A model generated the notes under the pieces. It made no database searches, was not told where the DNA came from, and was given only the letters and a program-made list of their open reading frames with translations. Below are positions 1-7,486 of a DNA stretch of 64,000 nt, piece after piece. The DNA is from Methylobacterium sp. WSM2598 (GTDB taxonomy: Bacteria > Pseudomonadota > Alphaproteobacteria > Rhizobiales > Beijerinckiaceae). The stretch lies in the NCBI RefSeq assembly GCF_000379105.1, contig NZ_KB900609.1, positions 5,282,438 through 5,346,437 on the forward strand, written 5' to 3'. The first letter of the stretch is position 1. Every line of letters begins with the position of its first letter. The position numbers and the translations under genes were made by a program.

Positions 1-212
1 CCTTCCACCTCAAGGAACTGGCGCATGCGGGCCTGGTCCGGTCCCGGCGCGAGGGCCGCTCGATCATCTACAGCGCCGATTACGGGGCGCTCTCGGGCCT
101 GATCGAGTTCCTGATGAGGGATTGCTGCGGCGGGCGCCCGGAGGTCTGCGCCCCGGCCGTCACCGCGCTCGCGGCCTGCTGCGGGCCGCAGGAGACGGTG
201 TCCCGTGCGTGA
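1..212 (+). CDS. arsR: ArsR-family metalloregulator, C-terminal part (5' truncated by window edge)
   Basis: Only the last ~69 codons are in the window, read from base 3 to the TGA at 210-212. The visible part matches the end of an ArsR winged helix: a recognition-helix tail (FHLKELAHAGLV), then the wing (SRREGRSIIYS). It is followed by a cysteine-rich tail with a vicinal pair and a third cysteine (RDCCGGRPEVC), then another CC. Clustered C-terminal cysteines of this kind bind As(III) in ArsR proteins of the Acidithiobacillus type. arsC and acr3 follow on the same strand, so this is most likely the arsenite-responsive repressor of that operon. The N-terminal half and its operator lie outside the window. 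Confidence 0.85.
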   Translation, partial: FHLKELAHAGLVRSRREGRSIIYSADYGALSGLIEFLMRDCCGGRPEVCAPAVTALAACCGPQETVSRA

Positions 213-327
213 GCGCGCGGGCGGCCTGCCTCTTCCGCGGCCGGGCATGCCGGGCAGGTCCGGCCGCCCGCCCGCCGCACGGCGCGGAGGCTCCGCGCCC
301 CATCCCACCCCGGCCGGAGGTCGCCTG

Positions 328-753
328 ATGGACGTCGTCATCTACCACAACCCCGCCTGCGGGACGTCGCGCAACGCCCTGGCGATGATCCGCAACGCCG
401 GCATCGAGCCGCACGTCGTCGAGTCCCTGAAGACGCCGCCGAGCCGCGCCATGGTGCGCGCCCTCGCCCGGCGCGCCGGCGTCACCGTGCGCGACCTGCT
501 GCGGGAGAAGGGCACGCCCTACGCGGAGCTCGGGCTCGGCGACCCGTCGCTGAGCGAGGACCAGCTCCTCGACGCGATCGCCGCGCACCCGATCCTGCTC
601 AACCGGCCGATCGTCGTGTCTCCCCTGGGCGTGCGCCTGTGCCGCCCCTCCGAGGCGGTGCTGGACCTGCTGCCGGCGCAGCAGGGCGAGTTCGTGAAGG
701 AGGACGGCGAGCGCGTCGTCGACGAGAGCGGCCGCCGCGTCGCCACCGCCTGA
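328..753 (+). CDS. arsC: Arsenate reductase, glutaredoxin-dependent (ArsC)
   Basis: A 141-residue cytoplasmic arsenate reductase that converts As(V) to As(III) using glutathione and glutaredoxin. The active-site loop HNPACGTSR puts the catalytic Cys at residue 11. The family blocks HPILLNRPIVV and GVRLCRPSE, which carry the anion-binding arginines, are intact, and the length equals that of E. coli ArsC. The frame is open further upstream, but ATG 328 is the start because GGAGG sits at 316-320 and family homology begins exactly there. It lies 115 bp after arsR and 7 bp before acr3, so the three are probably one operon that reduces arsenate and exports the arsenite. Confidence 0.95.
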   Translation: MDVVIYHNPACGTSRNALAMIRNAGIEPHVVESLKTPPSRAMVRALARRAGVTVRDLLREKGTPYAELGLGDPSLSEDQLLDAIAAHPILLNRPIVVSPLGVRLCRPSEAVLDLLPAQQGEFVKEDGERVVDESGRRVATA

Positions 754-760
754 GGACACC

Positions 761-1816
761 GTGGGCACCTTCGAACGCTACCTGACCCTCTGGGTCGCCC
801 TCTGCATCGTCGTCGGCGTCGCGCTCGGCCACGCCGTGCCGGGCGTCTTCCGCGCCGTCGGCGCGGCCGAGATCGCCAAGGTCAACCTGCCGGTGGCGGG
901 GCTGATCTGGCTCATGGTCGTGCCCATGCTGCTCAAGATCGACTTCGCCGCGCTGCGCCACGTCGGGCGGCACTGGCGCGGCATCGGCGTGACGCTCCTG
1001 GTCAACTGGGCCGTGAAGCCGTTCTCGATGGCGGCGCTGGGCTGGCTGTTCATCGGCCACCTGTTCCGGCCGCTGCTGCCGGCCGACCAGATCGACGGCT
1101 ACGTCGCCGGGCTGATCATCCTGGCCGCGGCGCCCTGCACCGCGATGGTGTTCGTGTGGTCGAACCTCACGCGGGGCGAGCCGCACTTTACGCTGAGCCA
1201 GGTGGCGCTCAACGACGGCATCATGGTGGTGGCCTTCGCGCCCATCGTCGGGCTGCTGCTCGGGCTCTCGGCCATCACGGTCCCGTGGGGCACGCTGGTC
1301 CTCTCGGTCGTGCTCTACATCGTCATCCCGGTCGTGGTCGCGCAGGCGGCCCGGCGCAGCCTGCTCGCCGCGGGCGGCCAGCCCGCCCTCGACCGCCTCC
1401 TGGCGCGGCTGGGGCCGGCCTCGCTGGCGGCGCTGCTGGCGACCCTCGTCCTGCTGTTCGGCTTCCAGGGCGAGCAGATCCTGGCCCAGCCGGCCGTGAT
1501 CGCGCTCCTGGCGGTCCCCATCCTGATCCAGGTCTACCTGAACAGCGGGCTCGCCTACCTCCTGAACCGGCTCGCCGGGGAGCAGCACTGCGTCGCCGGC
1601 CCCTCCGCGCTGATCGGGGCCTCCAACTTCTTCGAACTCGCGGTGGCGGCGGCCATCTCGCTGTTCGGGTTCGAGTCGGGCGCGGCGCTCGCCACGGTGG
1701 TGGGCGTGCTGATCGAGGTCCCGGTCATGCTCAGCGTGGTCCGGATCGTGAACCGCTCCAAGGACTGGTACGAGCGCGGGGCGGCGCGGGCGCGGCTCGC
1801 GCCCCAGGAGGGGTGA
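761..1816 (+). CDS. acr3: Arsenite efflux transporter, ACR3 family
   Basis: A 351-residue integral membrane protein of the bile-acid/arsenite permease superfamily with about ten hydrophobic segments. It exports the As(III) produced by ArsC across the inner membrane, driven by the proton motive force. The ACR3 signature APCTAMVFVWSNL carries the conserved cysteine (residue 126) needed for arsenite transport, and a second conserved membrane motif (SNFFELAVA) contains the acidic residue. The start is GTG 761, 7 bp after arsC, at the point where homology begins. A broken arsR copy and two more accessory genes follow. The gene appears intact and of normal length. Confidence 0.94.
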   Translation: MGTFERYLTLWVALCIVVGVALGHAVPGVFRAVGAAEIAKVNLPVAGLIWLMVVPMLLKIDFAALRHVGRHWRGIGVTLLVNWAVKPFSMAALGWLFIGHLFRPLLPADQIDGYVAGLIILAAAPCTAMVFVWSNLTRGEPHFTLSQVALNDGIMVVAFAPIVGLLLGLSAITVPWGTLVLSVVLYIVIPVVVAQAARRSLLAAGGQPALDRLLARLGPASLAALLATLVLLFGFQGEQILAQPAVIALLAVPILIQVYLNSGLAYLLNRLAGEQHCVAGPSALIGASNFFELAVAAAISLFGFESGAALATVVGVLIEVPVMLSVVRIVNRSKDWYERGAARARLAPQEG

Positions 1817-1870
1817 GCCGCGGCGGATCCGCGGCTTGACGGTTCCGCGGCCTCGGGGCAGGATATTTCG

Positions 1871-2196
1871 ATGAATGTCGAACAAGCCGCCAAGCAGCTC
1901 GAGGCCCTCGGCAACCCGACGCGCCTGCGGGTCTATCGCGCGCTGGTGCGGGCCGGGCCCGCCGGCCTGCCGGCCTGCCGGTGCGGCAGCTGCAGGAGCG
2001 GGTCGGCCTCGCGGCGGCCTCGACCCTGTCCCACCACCTGCACCGCCTGATCCTGACCGGCCTCGTCTCCCAGGAGCGGCAGGCCACCACGCTGATCTGC
2101 CGCGCGGTCTACCCGTCCATGGACGCCCTGCTGGACTTCCTGACGGCGGAGTGCTGCGCCGATGCGGGCTGCGCGCGCGGGGACGCCGCCGCCTGA
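1871..2196 (+). pseudogene. arsR: Second ArsR-family regulator, frameshifted by an 8-bp tandem duplication
   Basis: From ATG 1871 the first frame reads a normal ArsR N-terminus (MNVEQAAKQLEALGNPTRLR). After 'AGPAGLP' it loses homology. The rest of the winged helix (RQLQERVG, STLSHHLHRL, ECCADAGC) continues in another frame from about 1980 to the TGA at 2194-2196. The break coincides with two copies of GGCCTGCC side by side (1964-1979). Deleting one copy restores AGPAGLPVRQLQERVG exactly, so the lesion is a +8 duplication. The C-terminal CC...C arsenic-type cysteines are still present in the second frame. The gene precedes a FAD oxidoreductase and an MFS exporter and was probably their repressor. 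A sequencing error is possible; reversible slippage is another option. Confidence 0.8.
1964..1979 (+). repeat. 8-bp perfect tandem duplication (GGCCTGCC x2) inside arsR
   Basis: Two adjacent copies of GGCCTGCC shift the reading frame of the second arsR by +8. One copy gives an intact ArsR protein. Confidence 0.85.
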
Positions 2197-2206
2197 CCTC
2201 GTGCCC

Positions 2207-2220
2207 ATTATTTCGATAAT
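2207..2220. promoter_or_regulatory. Candidate ArsR operator, palindrome ATTAT-TTCG-ATAAT
   Basis: A perfect 5-bp inverted repeat with a 4-bp spacer, 23 bp before the ATG of the FAD oxidoreductase. Its core TATTTCGAT (2209-2217) recurs at 1864-1872, where it runs into the start codon of the broken arsR. AT-rich islands in this GC-rich DNA that share a 9-mer beside the start of an ArsR-type gene and its downstream unit fit an operator. The role is inferred, not demonstrated. Confidence 0.5.
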
Positions 2221-2243
2221 TCTGGAAAGAGCGGAGAAAGCTG

Positions 2244-3581
2244 ATGTCCGACACCCCCGCCTCCCTGCCGGTCGCGGTGATCGGCGCCGGGCCGGTCGGC
2301 CTGGCGGCGGCGGCGCACCTCGTCGCCCGCGGCCTGCCGGTGAAGGTCTACGAGGCCGGGACGGAGGTCGCCGCCCATGTCCGGGACTGGGGCCACGTCC
2401 GGCTCTTCTCGCCCTGGGCGTTCAACGTCGACCCGGCCGCGCGGGCGCTCCTGGCGCGCCGGGGCTGGGAGATGCCGCCCGAATCGGCGCACCCGACCGG
2501 GGCCGAGCTGGTCGGCCGCTACCTCGCCCCGCTCGCCGCGACCCCCGACCTGGCGCCCGCGATCGAGACCGGGGCCCGGGTCACGGCCCTGAGCCGGAGG
2601 GGCCTCGACAAGGCCGCCGGCCGCGACCGGGCGGCGCGGTCCTTCGTGCTCGCGGTGCGGGAGCGGGGCGGGCGCCTCCGGCGCGACCTCGCCCGCGCGG
2701 TGATCGACGCCTCCGGCACCTGGGCGACGCCCAATCCGCTCGGCGCCGACGGCCTGCCGGCCGCGGGCGAGGCGGCGTTGGCGGACCGGATCGCCACCGG
2801 GATCCCCGACGTGCTCGGCCGCGACCGGGCCGCCTATGCGGGGCGGACCACCCTGGTGGTCGGGGCCGGCCACTCGGCCGCGAACGTGCTGCTCGACCTC
2901 GGCCGGCTCGCCGAGGAGGAGGAGGGCACCCGGCTGCTCTGGGCCACCCGCGGCACGGACCTGTCGCGCGTCTACGGCGGCGGGGCGCAGGACCGGCTGG
3001 CGGCGCGCGGCGATCTCGGCCTGCGGCTCCGGGCCCTGGTCGAGGCCGGCCGCGCGCGCCTGGTGCGGGGCTTCGCCCTGACGGCCCTGCGCCCGGCCGG
3101 CGCGGGCCTCCTGGTCGAGGGCGAGACCGGGAGCGGCCCGTGCACGCTCGGCCCGGTCGACCGGATCGTGACGGCCACCGGCCAGCGCCCGGACCTCGCC
3201 CTGACGCGCGAGCTGCGCCTGGACCTCGATCCCGGGCTGGAGAGCGCCCGGGCGCTCGGCCCTCTGATCGACCCGAACCTGCATTCCTGCGGCTCGGTCC
3301 CGCCGCACGGCCACCGGGAGCTCGCCCACCCGGAACCGGGCTTCTACACGGCCGGGATCAAGAGCTACGGCCGGGCCCCGACCTTCCTGATGATGACCGG
3401 CTACGAGCAGGTGCGCTCGATCGCGGCGGCCCTGGCCGGCGATCGCGCGGCCGCCGACGAGGTCGCGCTGGTTCTCCCGGAGACCGGGATCTGCACGACC
3501 GTGCGCGGCGCGGACCCGGGCGGGGACAGCGGCGGCGCGGTCTCGTCCGGGGCCGGGTCCTGCTGCGGCCGGGCCGCGTGA
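2244..3581 (+). CDS. FAD/NAD(P)-binding oxidoreductase of the arsenic cluster (flavin monooxygenase-like)
   Basis: A 445-residue soluble flavoprotein. An N-terminal Rossmann FAD site (VIGAGPVGLAAAAHL) is followed by a second dinucleotide site near the middle (LVVGAGHSAANVLL), the layout of flavin-containing monooxygenases. A late conserved block (YTAGIKSYGRAPTF) resembles the FAD-closing segment. The extreme C-terminus is Gly/Ser-rich and ends in GSCCGRAA, a vicinal cysteine pair that could bind a trivalent arsenical. The MFS gene overlaps its stop codon and a broken arsR precedes it, so the pair probably handles arsenicals. Flavoproteins called ArsO occur in such operons, but I cannot establish orthology. 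The substrate is unknown. Confidence 0.75.
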   Translation: MSDTPASLPVAVIGAGPVGLAAAAHLVARGLPVKVYEAGTEVAAHVRDWGHVRLFSPWAFNVDPAARALLARRGWEMPPESAHPTGAELVGRYLAPLAATPDLAPAIETGARVTALSRRGLDKAAGRDRAARSFVLAVRERGGRLRRDLARAVIDASGTWATPNPLGADGLPAAGEAALADRIATGIPDVLGRDRAAYAGRTTLVVGAGHSAANVLLDLGRLAEEEEGTRLLWATRGTDLSRVYGGGAQDRLAARGDLGLRLRALVEAGRARLVRGFALTALRPAGAGLLVEGETGSGPCTLGPVDRIVTATGQRPDLALTRELRLDLDPGLESARALGPLIDPNLHSCGSVPPHGHRELAHPEPGFYTAGIKSYGRAPTFLMMTGYEQVRSIAAALAGDRAAADEVALVLPETGICTTVRGADPGGDSGGAVSSGAGSCCGRAA

Positions 3582-4792
3582 GCGCCCGCCCCCGGCTGGC
3601 GGTGGTCAGCGCCCTCGGGGTGGTCCAGATCCTGACCTGGGGCACGTCGTACTACCTGCTCACGGTGCTGGCGCCGCCGATCGCCGCCGAGACGGGCTGG
3701 CCGCTGCCCTGGATCGTGGGCAGCCTGTCCGCCGGCCTGCTCGTCTCCGGCCTGGTCTCGCCGCGGGTCGGCCGGGCGATCGGCCGCTCGGGCGGCCGCC
3801 CGGTCCTGGCGCTCGCCATCCTGGTGCTGGCGCTCGGCCTCACGGTGATCGGCCTCGCGCCGAGCCTGCCGGTCTTCTTCGCCGGCTGGCTGATCCTGGG
3901 CGCCGGCATGGGCGGCGGCCTCTACGACGCCGCCTTCGCCACCCTGGGGCGCCTCTACGGCGCGGGCGCCCGGCCGGCGATCTCGGCCCTGACCCTGTGG
4001 GGCGGCTTCGCCAGCACGGTCTGCTGGCCGCTCTCGGCCGTCCTGGTGGCGCAGCTCGGCTGGCGGGGCACCTGCCTGGCCTATGCGGGCCTCCTCCTCG
4101 CCCTGGCCCTGCCCCTGGTCCTCCTCGTCATCCCGGCCCCGCCGCCGCTCCCGGAGACGGCCGCGGCCCCGGCGGGGAGCGCCGCCCTGGCGCCCGGCGA
4201 GCGGCGGGCCTTCCTGTGCCTCGCCGGCATCCTGACGCTCGGCGGGGCGACGACCGCGATCGTCTCGGTGCACCTCCTCACCCTGCTCCAGGCGCGCGGC
4301 GCGTCCCTCGCGGCGGCGGTCGCCCTCGGGGCCGTGGTCGGCCCCGCCCAGGTCGGCGCGCGGGTGATCGAGATGGCGAACCGGGGCCGGCACCACCCGA
4401 TCTGGACCCTCACCGCCGCCATGGGCCTGATCGCGGCCGGGCTCGTCCTGCTGGCGTTCGGCGTCGCGTGGCCGGCCCTCGCGCTCGTCCTCTACGGCGC
4501 CGGCAACGGCGTCTACTCGATCGCGCGGGGCACGCTGCCGCTCGCCCTGTTCGGTCCGCCGCGCTACGCGCCGCTCGTGGGCCGGCTCGCCCGGCCGAAC
4601 CTCGTCGCCCAGGCCCTGGCCCCCTCCGCCGGCGCCTTCGTGCTCGCGGCGGCGGGCGCGCAGGCGGCCCTCGCGCTCCTGACCGGGCTCGCCCTCGCCA
4701 ACCTCGTGCTGGTGGCGGCGCTCTGGCGGGAGCGCCGCGCCGCAGGGGAGGGCGCGCCCGCCCGCGAACCGGGATCCCGGCCGGATCGTTGA
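3578..4792 (+). CDS. MFS transporter of the arsenic cluster
   Basis: A 404-residue major-facilitator protein with about 12 hydrophobic helices and the MFS loop pattern between helices 2 and 3 (RVGRAIGRSGGRPVL). GTG 3578 overlaps the stop of the FAD oxidoreductase (GTGA), implying translational coupling and joint function. MFS proteins in ars operons include ArsK, an exporter of As(III) and organoarsenicals, and ArsJ, an exporter of 1-arseno-3-phosphoglycerate. No GAPDH partner is present here, which argues against ArsJ. A likely role is export of the flavoenzyme's product, but that is inference. The frame is open far upstream in the wrong phase for the preceding gene, so homology and the overlap decide the start. 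Confidence 0.8.
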   Translation: MSARPRLAVVSALGVVQILTWGTSYYLLTVLAPPIAAETGWPLPWIVGSLSAGLLVSGLVSPRVGRAIGRSGGRPVLALAILVLALGLTVIGLAPSLPVFFAGWLILGAGMGGGLYDAAFATLGRLYGAGARPAISALTLWGGFASTVCWPLSAVLVAQLGWRGTCLAYAGLLLALALPLVLLVIPAPPPLPETAAAPAGSAALAPGERRAFLCLAGILTLGGATTAIVSVHLLTLLQARGASLAAAVALGAVVGPAQVGARVIEMANRGRHHPIWTLTAAMGLIAAGLVLLAFGVAWPALALVLYGAGNGVYSIARGTLPLALFGPPRYAPLVGRLARPNLVAQALAPSAGAFVLAAAGAQAALALLTGLALANLVLVAALWRERRAAGEGAPAREPGSRPDR

Positions 4793-4835
4793 CCCGGCTG
4801 ACGCCGCCCCGGGCGGCGGACAGGAGGGCGGAGCG

Positions 4836-5294
4836 ATGAGCGTGGGCGAGACAGAGCGAGGCCTCGGCGGCGGTCCGGCCGGGGGCGAGGGCGCCGACGA
4901 GCGCCGCCAGCCGGTCGATCGGGGCACGGGCCAGCTCGGCGGCGGCGCGCCCGGCGGGCTCGGGGCGAACGCGCCCGGATCGGGCGGCGGCGGCCTCGGC
5001 GGGCTCGCCGGGGCGCCGGGGGCCGGCACGGACGGGCTTCCCGGCGGCGGGTCGGTCGGCACGGCGGGCGAGGGGCTCGCCCGCCGCAGGACCCTGGCCG
5101 GCGGCGGCACCGGCGATCTCGGCAGCGACCTCGGCGCCAACCAGGGCGGGGTCGCCGGCGGCAGCACCGGCGACATCGGCGGGGGCGTCGGCAGCACGGG
5201 CGACCTCGGCGGCGACATGGGGGACGACCCGCTCGCCGGCGGCGGCGATGTCGGCCGCGGGGCCGGCACCTCCGGCGGCCGCAGCGGGACCTGA
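4836..5294 (+). CDS. Glycine-rich low-complexity protein, unknown function
   Basis: A 152-residue protein built almost entirely from Gly, Ala, Asp and Ser. Its C-terminal half carries loose GDLG/GDIGG repeats (GGGTGDLGSDLG, GGSTGDIGGGVG, STGDLGGDMG). No signal peptide, membrane segment or known domain is visible. It is judged real because a strong Shine-Dalgarno (AGGAGGG, 4822-4828) stands 7 bp before ATG 4836, and the acidic GDLG repeat pattern runs to the stop. It lies 43 bp after the MFS gene on the same strand. The regular Gly-Asp pattern suggests an extended or intrinsically disordered, perhaps ion-binding, protein. Confidence 0.6.
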   Translation: MSVGETERGLGGGPAGGEGADERRQPVDRGTGQLGGGAPGGLGANAPGSGGGGLGGLAGAPGAGTDGLPGGGSVGTAGEGLARRRTLAGGGTGDLGSDLGANQGGVAGGSTGDIGGGVGSTGDLGGDMGDDPLAGGGDVGRGAGTSGGRSGT

Positions 5295-5406
5295 GCGCGG
5301 GGTTCGGGCGCGGGGCCCCGGCGGGGGCTGTGGCGTCCCGGCCCACTCGCCGGACCGGGCGGGCCGCGTCTATGCTCGCCCGATCGCCGCCGGCCGAGAC
5401 CCACCC

Positions 5407-6567
5407 GTGACCCTGACCCAGATCACCCACCACGATCTCGACGGCTACGGCGCCTCGACGGTCGTCGCCTGCCTCTGCGACCCGGAGCGGGTCGTGCACG
5501 TGCCCCGCTACGGCGATGTCGGCCCGGTCGTGGAGGCCGAGCTGAAGCGGCTCGGCCGCGCCAGGGCGCGCGAGACCCTGCTCCTCACCGATCTCGGGCT
5601 CGAGGAGCCGACCATCGCCTTCCTGCGCCGCTTCGCGGCCATGAACCGGCGCCGCGAGCCGGGCGACGGGCACGGCCTCGTCGTGCTCGACCACCACGCC
5701 TCGTCGGTCGAGCAGCTCGGGCGCCAGGGCTTCGCGCCGCAGCCCGACCCGGATCGCCCGGGCCTGCTGCGCTTCGGCGTCGACGATCCGGCGGTCACCG
5801 TGCTGATCGACGAGGGATCGAGCGCGACCCGGATGGCCCTCACCCACCGCGCCCTGTTCGCGACCCGCCCGGAGCCCGACCGCGCCGAGGACCTCGCCGT
5901 GCTCGTCGAGGCCGTGGACGCGGTCGACCTCTGGCGCAAGCACGATCCGCGCTTCCCGAGCGGGCAGGCGCTCGACGAGGCGTTCTGGGACAACGTCGCC
6001 ACCCTGGTGCCGGCCGGGCATCCGGCCCATGACGGCGTCGTGTCGCGCCTGCTGCTCGACGCGGCCGCGGCCCTGCGCGCGGGCGCGACGCCGGCCGACC
6101 TCGAACGCCGCGTCCCCGAGATCCGCGGCGCCATCGTGGACGACCTGATGCGGCAGGCGCCCGGGGACGATCCGGCCCTGACCACCCGCCTGAGGGTGGC
6201 CCGCCTGCTCGCCCGCTCGGACGCGCTGTTCCATCCGCTCCCGGACGGGACGCTGCTGTCCTTCGGCCTCGATCCCGGCACCTTCCAGCGGGTCTCGGAC
6301 CTGATCATGGCGGAGGGCCGCGCCGCGCGGGTGGTCAACGTGCAGCGCACCGGCACCCTGTCCTTCCGCTCGAATGACGGCACGGCCCTCGCGGGGGCGC
6401 GGCTGTTCCGCGGCGGCGGGCACCAGGACGCGGCCGGCGGCAAGCTCCCGAGCGGCACCGCCTTCTCCCTGGCGGACGCGGTCGCCCAGGTCGAGCCGGT
6501 GCTGGCCCCGCCCCGGCCCGCCGCGGAGGACAGCCCCTTCGCGGCCCTCCGCAACTGGAAGGGCTGA
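5407..6567 (+). CDS. DHH-family phosphoesterase (DHH/DHHA1)
   Basis: A 386-residue cytoplasmic metallophosphoesterase of the RecJ/NrnA-like DHH superfamily. Motif I is HHDLDGYGAS (residues 8-17), an Asp-rich motif II lies at TDLGLEE, and the DHH motif is VLDHHASS (residues 93-100). A DHHA1-type C-terminal domain ends with the substrate-binding GGGHQDAAGG. These features predict Mn-dependent cleavage of short oligonucleotides or of a small phosphodiester. The start is GTG 5407, where homology to motif I begins. The open frame extends upstream to 5248 but that part is low complexity. The gene stands alone, with a Nudix gene 120 bp downstream. The exact substrate cannot be read from sequence. 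Confidence 0.85.
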   Translation: MTLTQITHHDLDGYGASTVVACLCDPERVVHVPRYGDVGPVVEAELKRLGRARARETLLLTDLGLEEPTIAFLRRFAAMNRRREPGDGHGLVVLDHHASSVEQLGRQGFAPQPDPDRPGLLRFGVDDPAVTVLIDEGSSATRMALTHRALFATRPEPDRAEDLAVLVEAVDAVDLWRKHDPRFPSGQALDEAFWDNVATLVPAGHPAHDGVVSRLLLDAAAALRAGATPADLERRVPEIRGAIVDDLMRQAPGDDPALTTRLRVARLLARSDALFHPLPDGTLLSFGLDPGTFQRVSDLIMAEGRAARVVNVQRTGTLSFRSNDGTALAGARLFRGGGHQDAAGGKLPSGTAFSLADAVAQVEPVLAPPRPAAEDSPFAALRNWKG

Positions 6568-6687
6568 GCGCCGCGCCACGCAACATCCGGCCGCCCTCGC
6601 GGTTGCCGTCTCGTCGCGGGCCCGGGAGCGGTTCCCGCCCCGGAGCGCGTCGCGCCCGGGGACGGGCCGGCGCGGAAGGAGGGCGGC

Positions 6688-7257
6688 GTGGAGGCGAAGA
6701 TCCTGGACCTGCGTGTCCTGCACGAGGGCTGGAGCCGCTTCGGGATCGCGAAGGTGCGGCTCGCCGACGGGTCGCAGGCCGTGCGGGAGATCGAGGACCA
6801 CGGCGATTCGGTCGGCGTGCTGCCCTACGATCCCGAGCGGCGGGTGGCGGTGCTGGTGCGGGAGCTGCGCGTGCCGGCCCTCTACGCCGAGGGCGCCCAG
6901 ACGCTGCTGGAGGCGCCGGCCGGCCTCATCGAGGACGGGACGCCGGCGGACAATGCCCGGCGCGAGGCGCTGGAGGAGGTCGGCCTGCGCCTGCGCGACC
7001 TCGAGCCCGTCGGCACCACCTATTCCTGCGCGGGCATCTCGACGGAGCGGATCCACCTGTTCCTCGCGCCCTACCGGCAGGCCGACCGCGTCGGCGCGGG
7101 CGGCGGGGCGCCCGGCGAGCACGAGTCCATCCGGGTCGTGGAGATGCCCCTCGACGCGCTCGCCGCCTTGGCCGACCGGGCTGAACTGACCGACCTCAAG
7201 ACCCTGGCGCTGACGCTCGCCCTGCGCGCGCGGCATCCCGGCCTGTTCGGCCGCTGA
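6688..7257 (+). CDS. Nudix hydrolase, ADP-ribose/sugar-nucleotide pyrophosphatase-like
   Basis: A 189-residue Nudix protein. The Nudix box is readable as AGLIEDG-TPADNA-RREALEEVGL: the second half (REALEEVGL), with the metal-binding glutamates, is intact, while the Glu expected after the first glycines is Thr. The preceding strand (VLVRELRVPAL) and the acidic ligand region (GISTERIHLF) resemble NudF/NudK-type enzymes that split ADP-ribose or GDP-mannose into nucleoside monophosphate and sugar phosphate. GTG 6688 is preceded by GGAGGGCGGC. The gene is monocistronic between the DHH phosphoesterase and an outer-membrane barrel gene. Confidence 0.83.
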   Translation: MEAKILDLRVLHEGWSRFGIAKVRLADGSQAVREIEDHGDSVGVLPYDPERRVAVLVRELRVPALYAEGAQTLLEAPAGLIEDGTPADNARREALEEVGLRLRDLEPVGTTYSCAGISTERIHLFLAPYRQADRVGAGGGAPGEHESIRVVEMPLDALAALADRAELTDLKTLALTLALRARHPGLFGR

Positions 7258-7486
7258 CGGCGGCGCGGGACGCTGCCGGGTCCGCGCGGAGTGAGAAGCG
7301 AACCGTGCGGCGCCGGCCGGGCGGCTCCGCTCCGGCCGCCGTCGCGCCGCCGTCCCGCCGCCCTGTCCCAAAGTGAGGTCGCGGAGTCTCAGGAGATGAC
7401 CAACAAGAACGACGTTGCGGGCGCGTCATAGACTCCGTTCCAAGATCAGGGCATGCAGCCGGCCTCGACGAAACGAGTCCGAGGCC

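Noticed and set aside
599..2254. Long minus-strand open frame across arsC, acr3 and arsR
   Set aside because: GC-rich shadow frame antisense to well-supported genes; Arg/Pro/Gly-rich with no domain.
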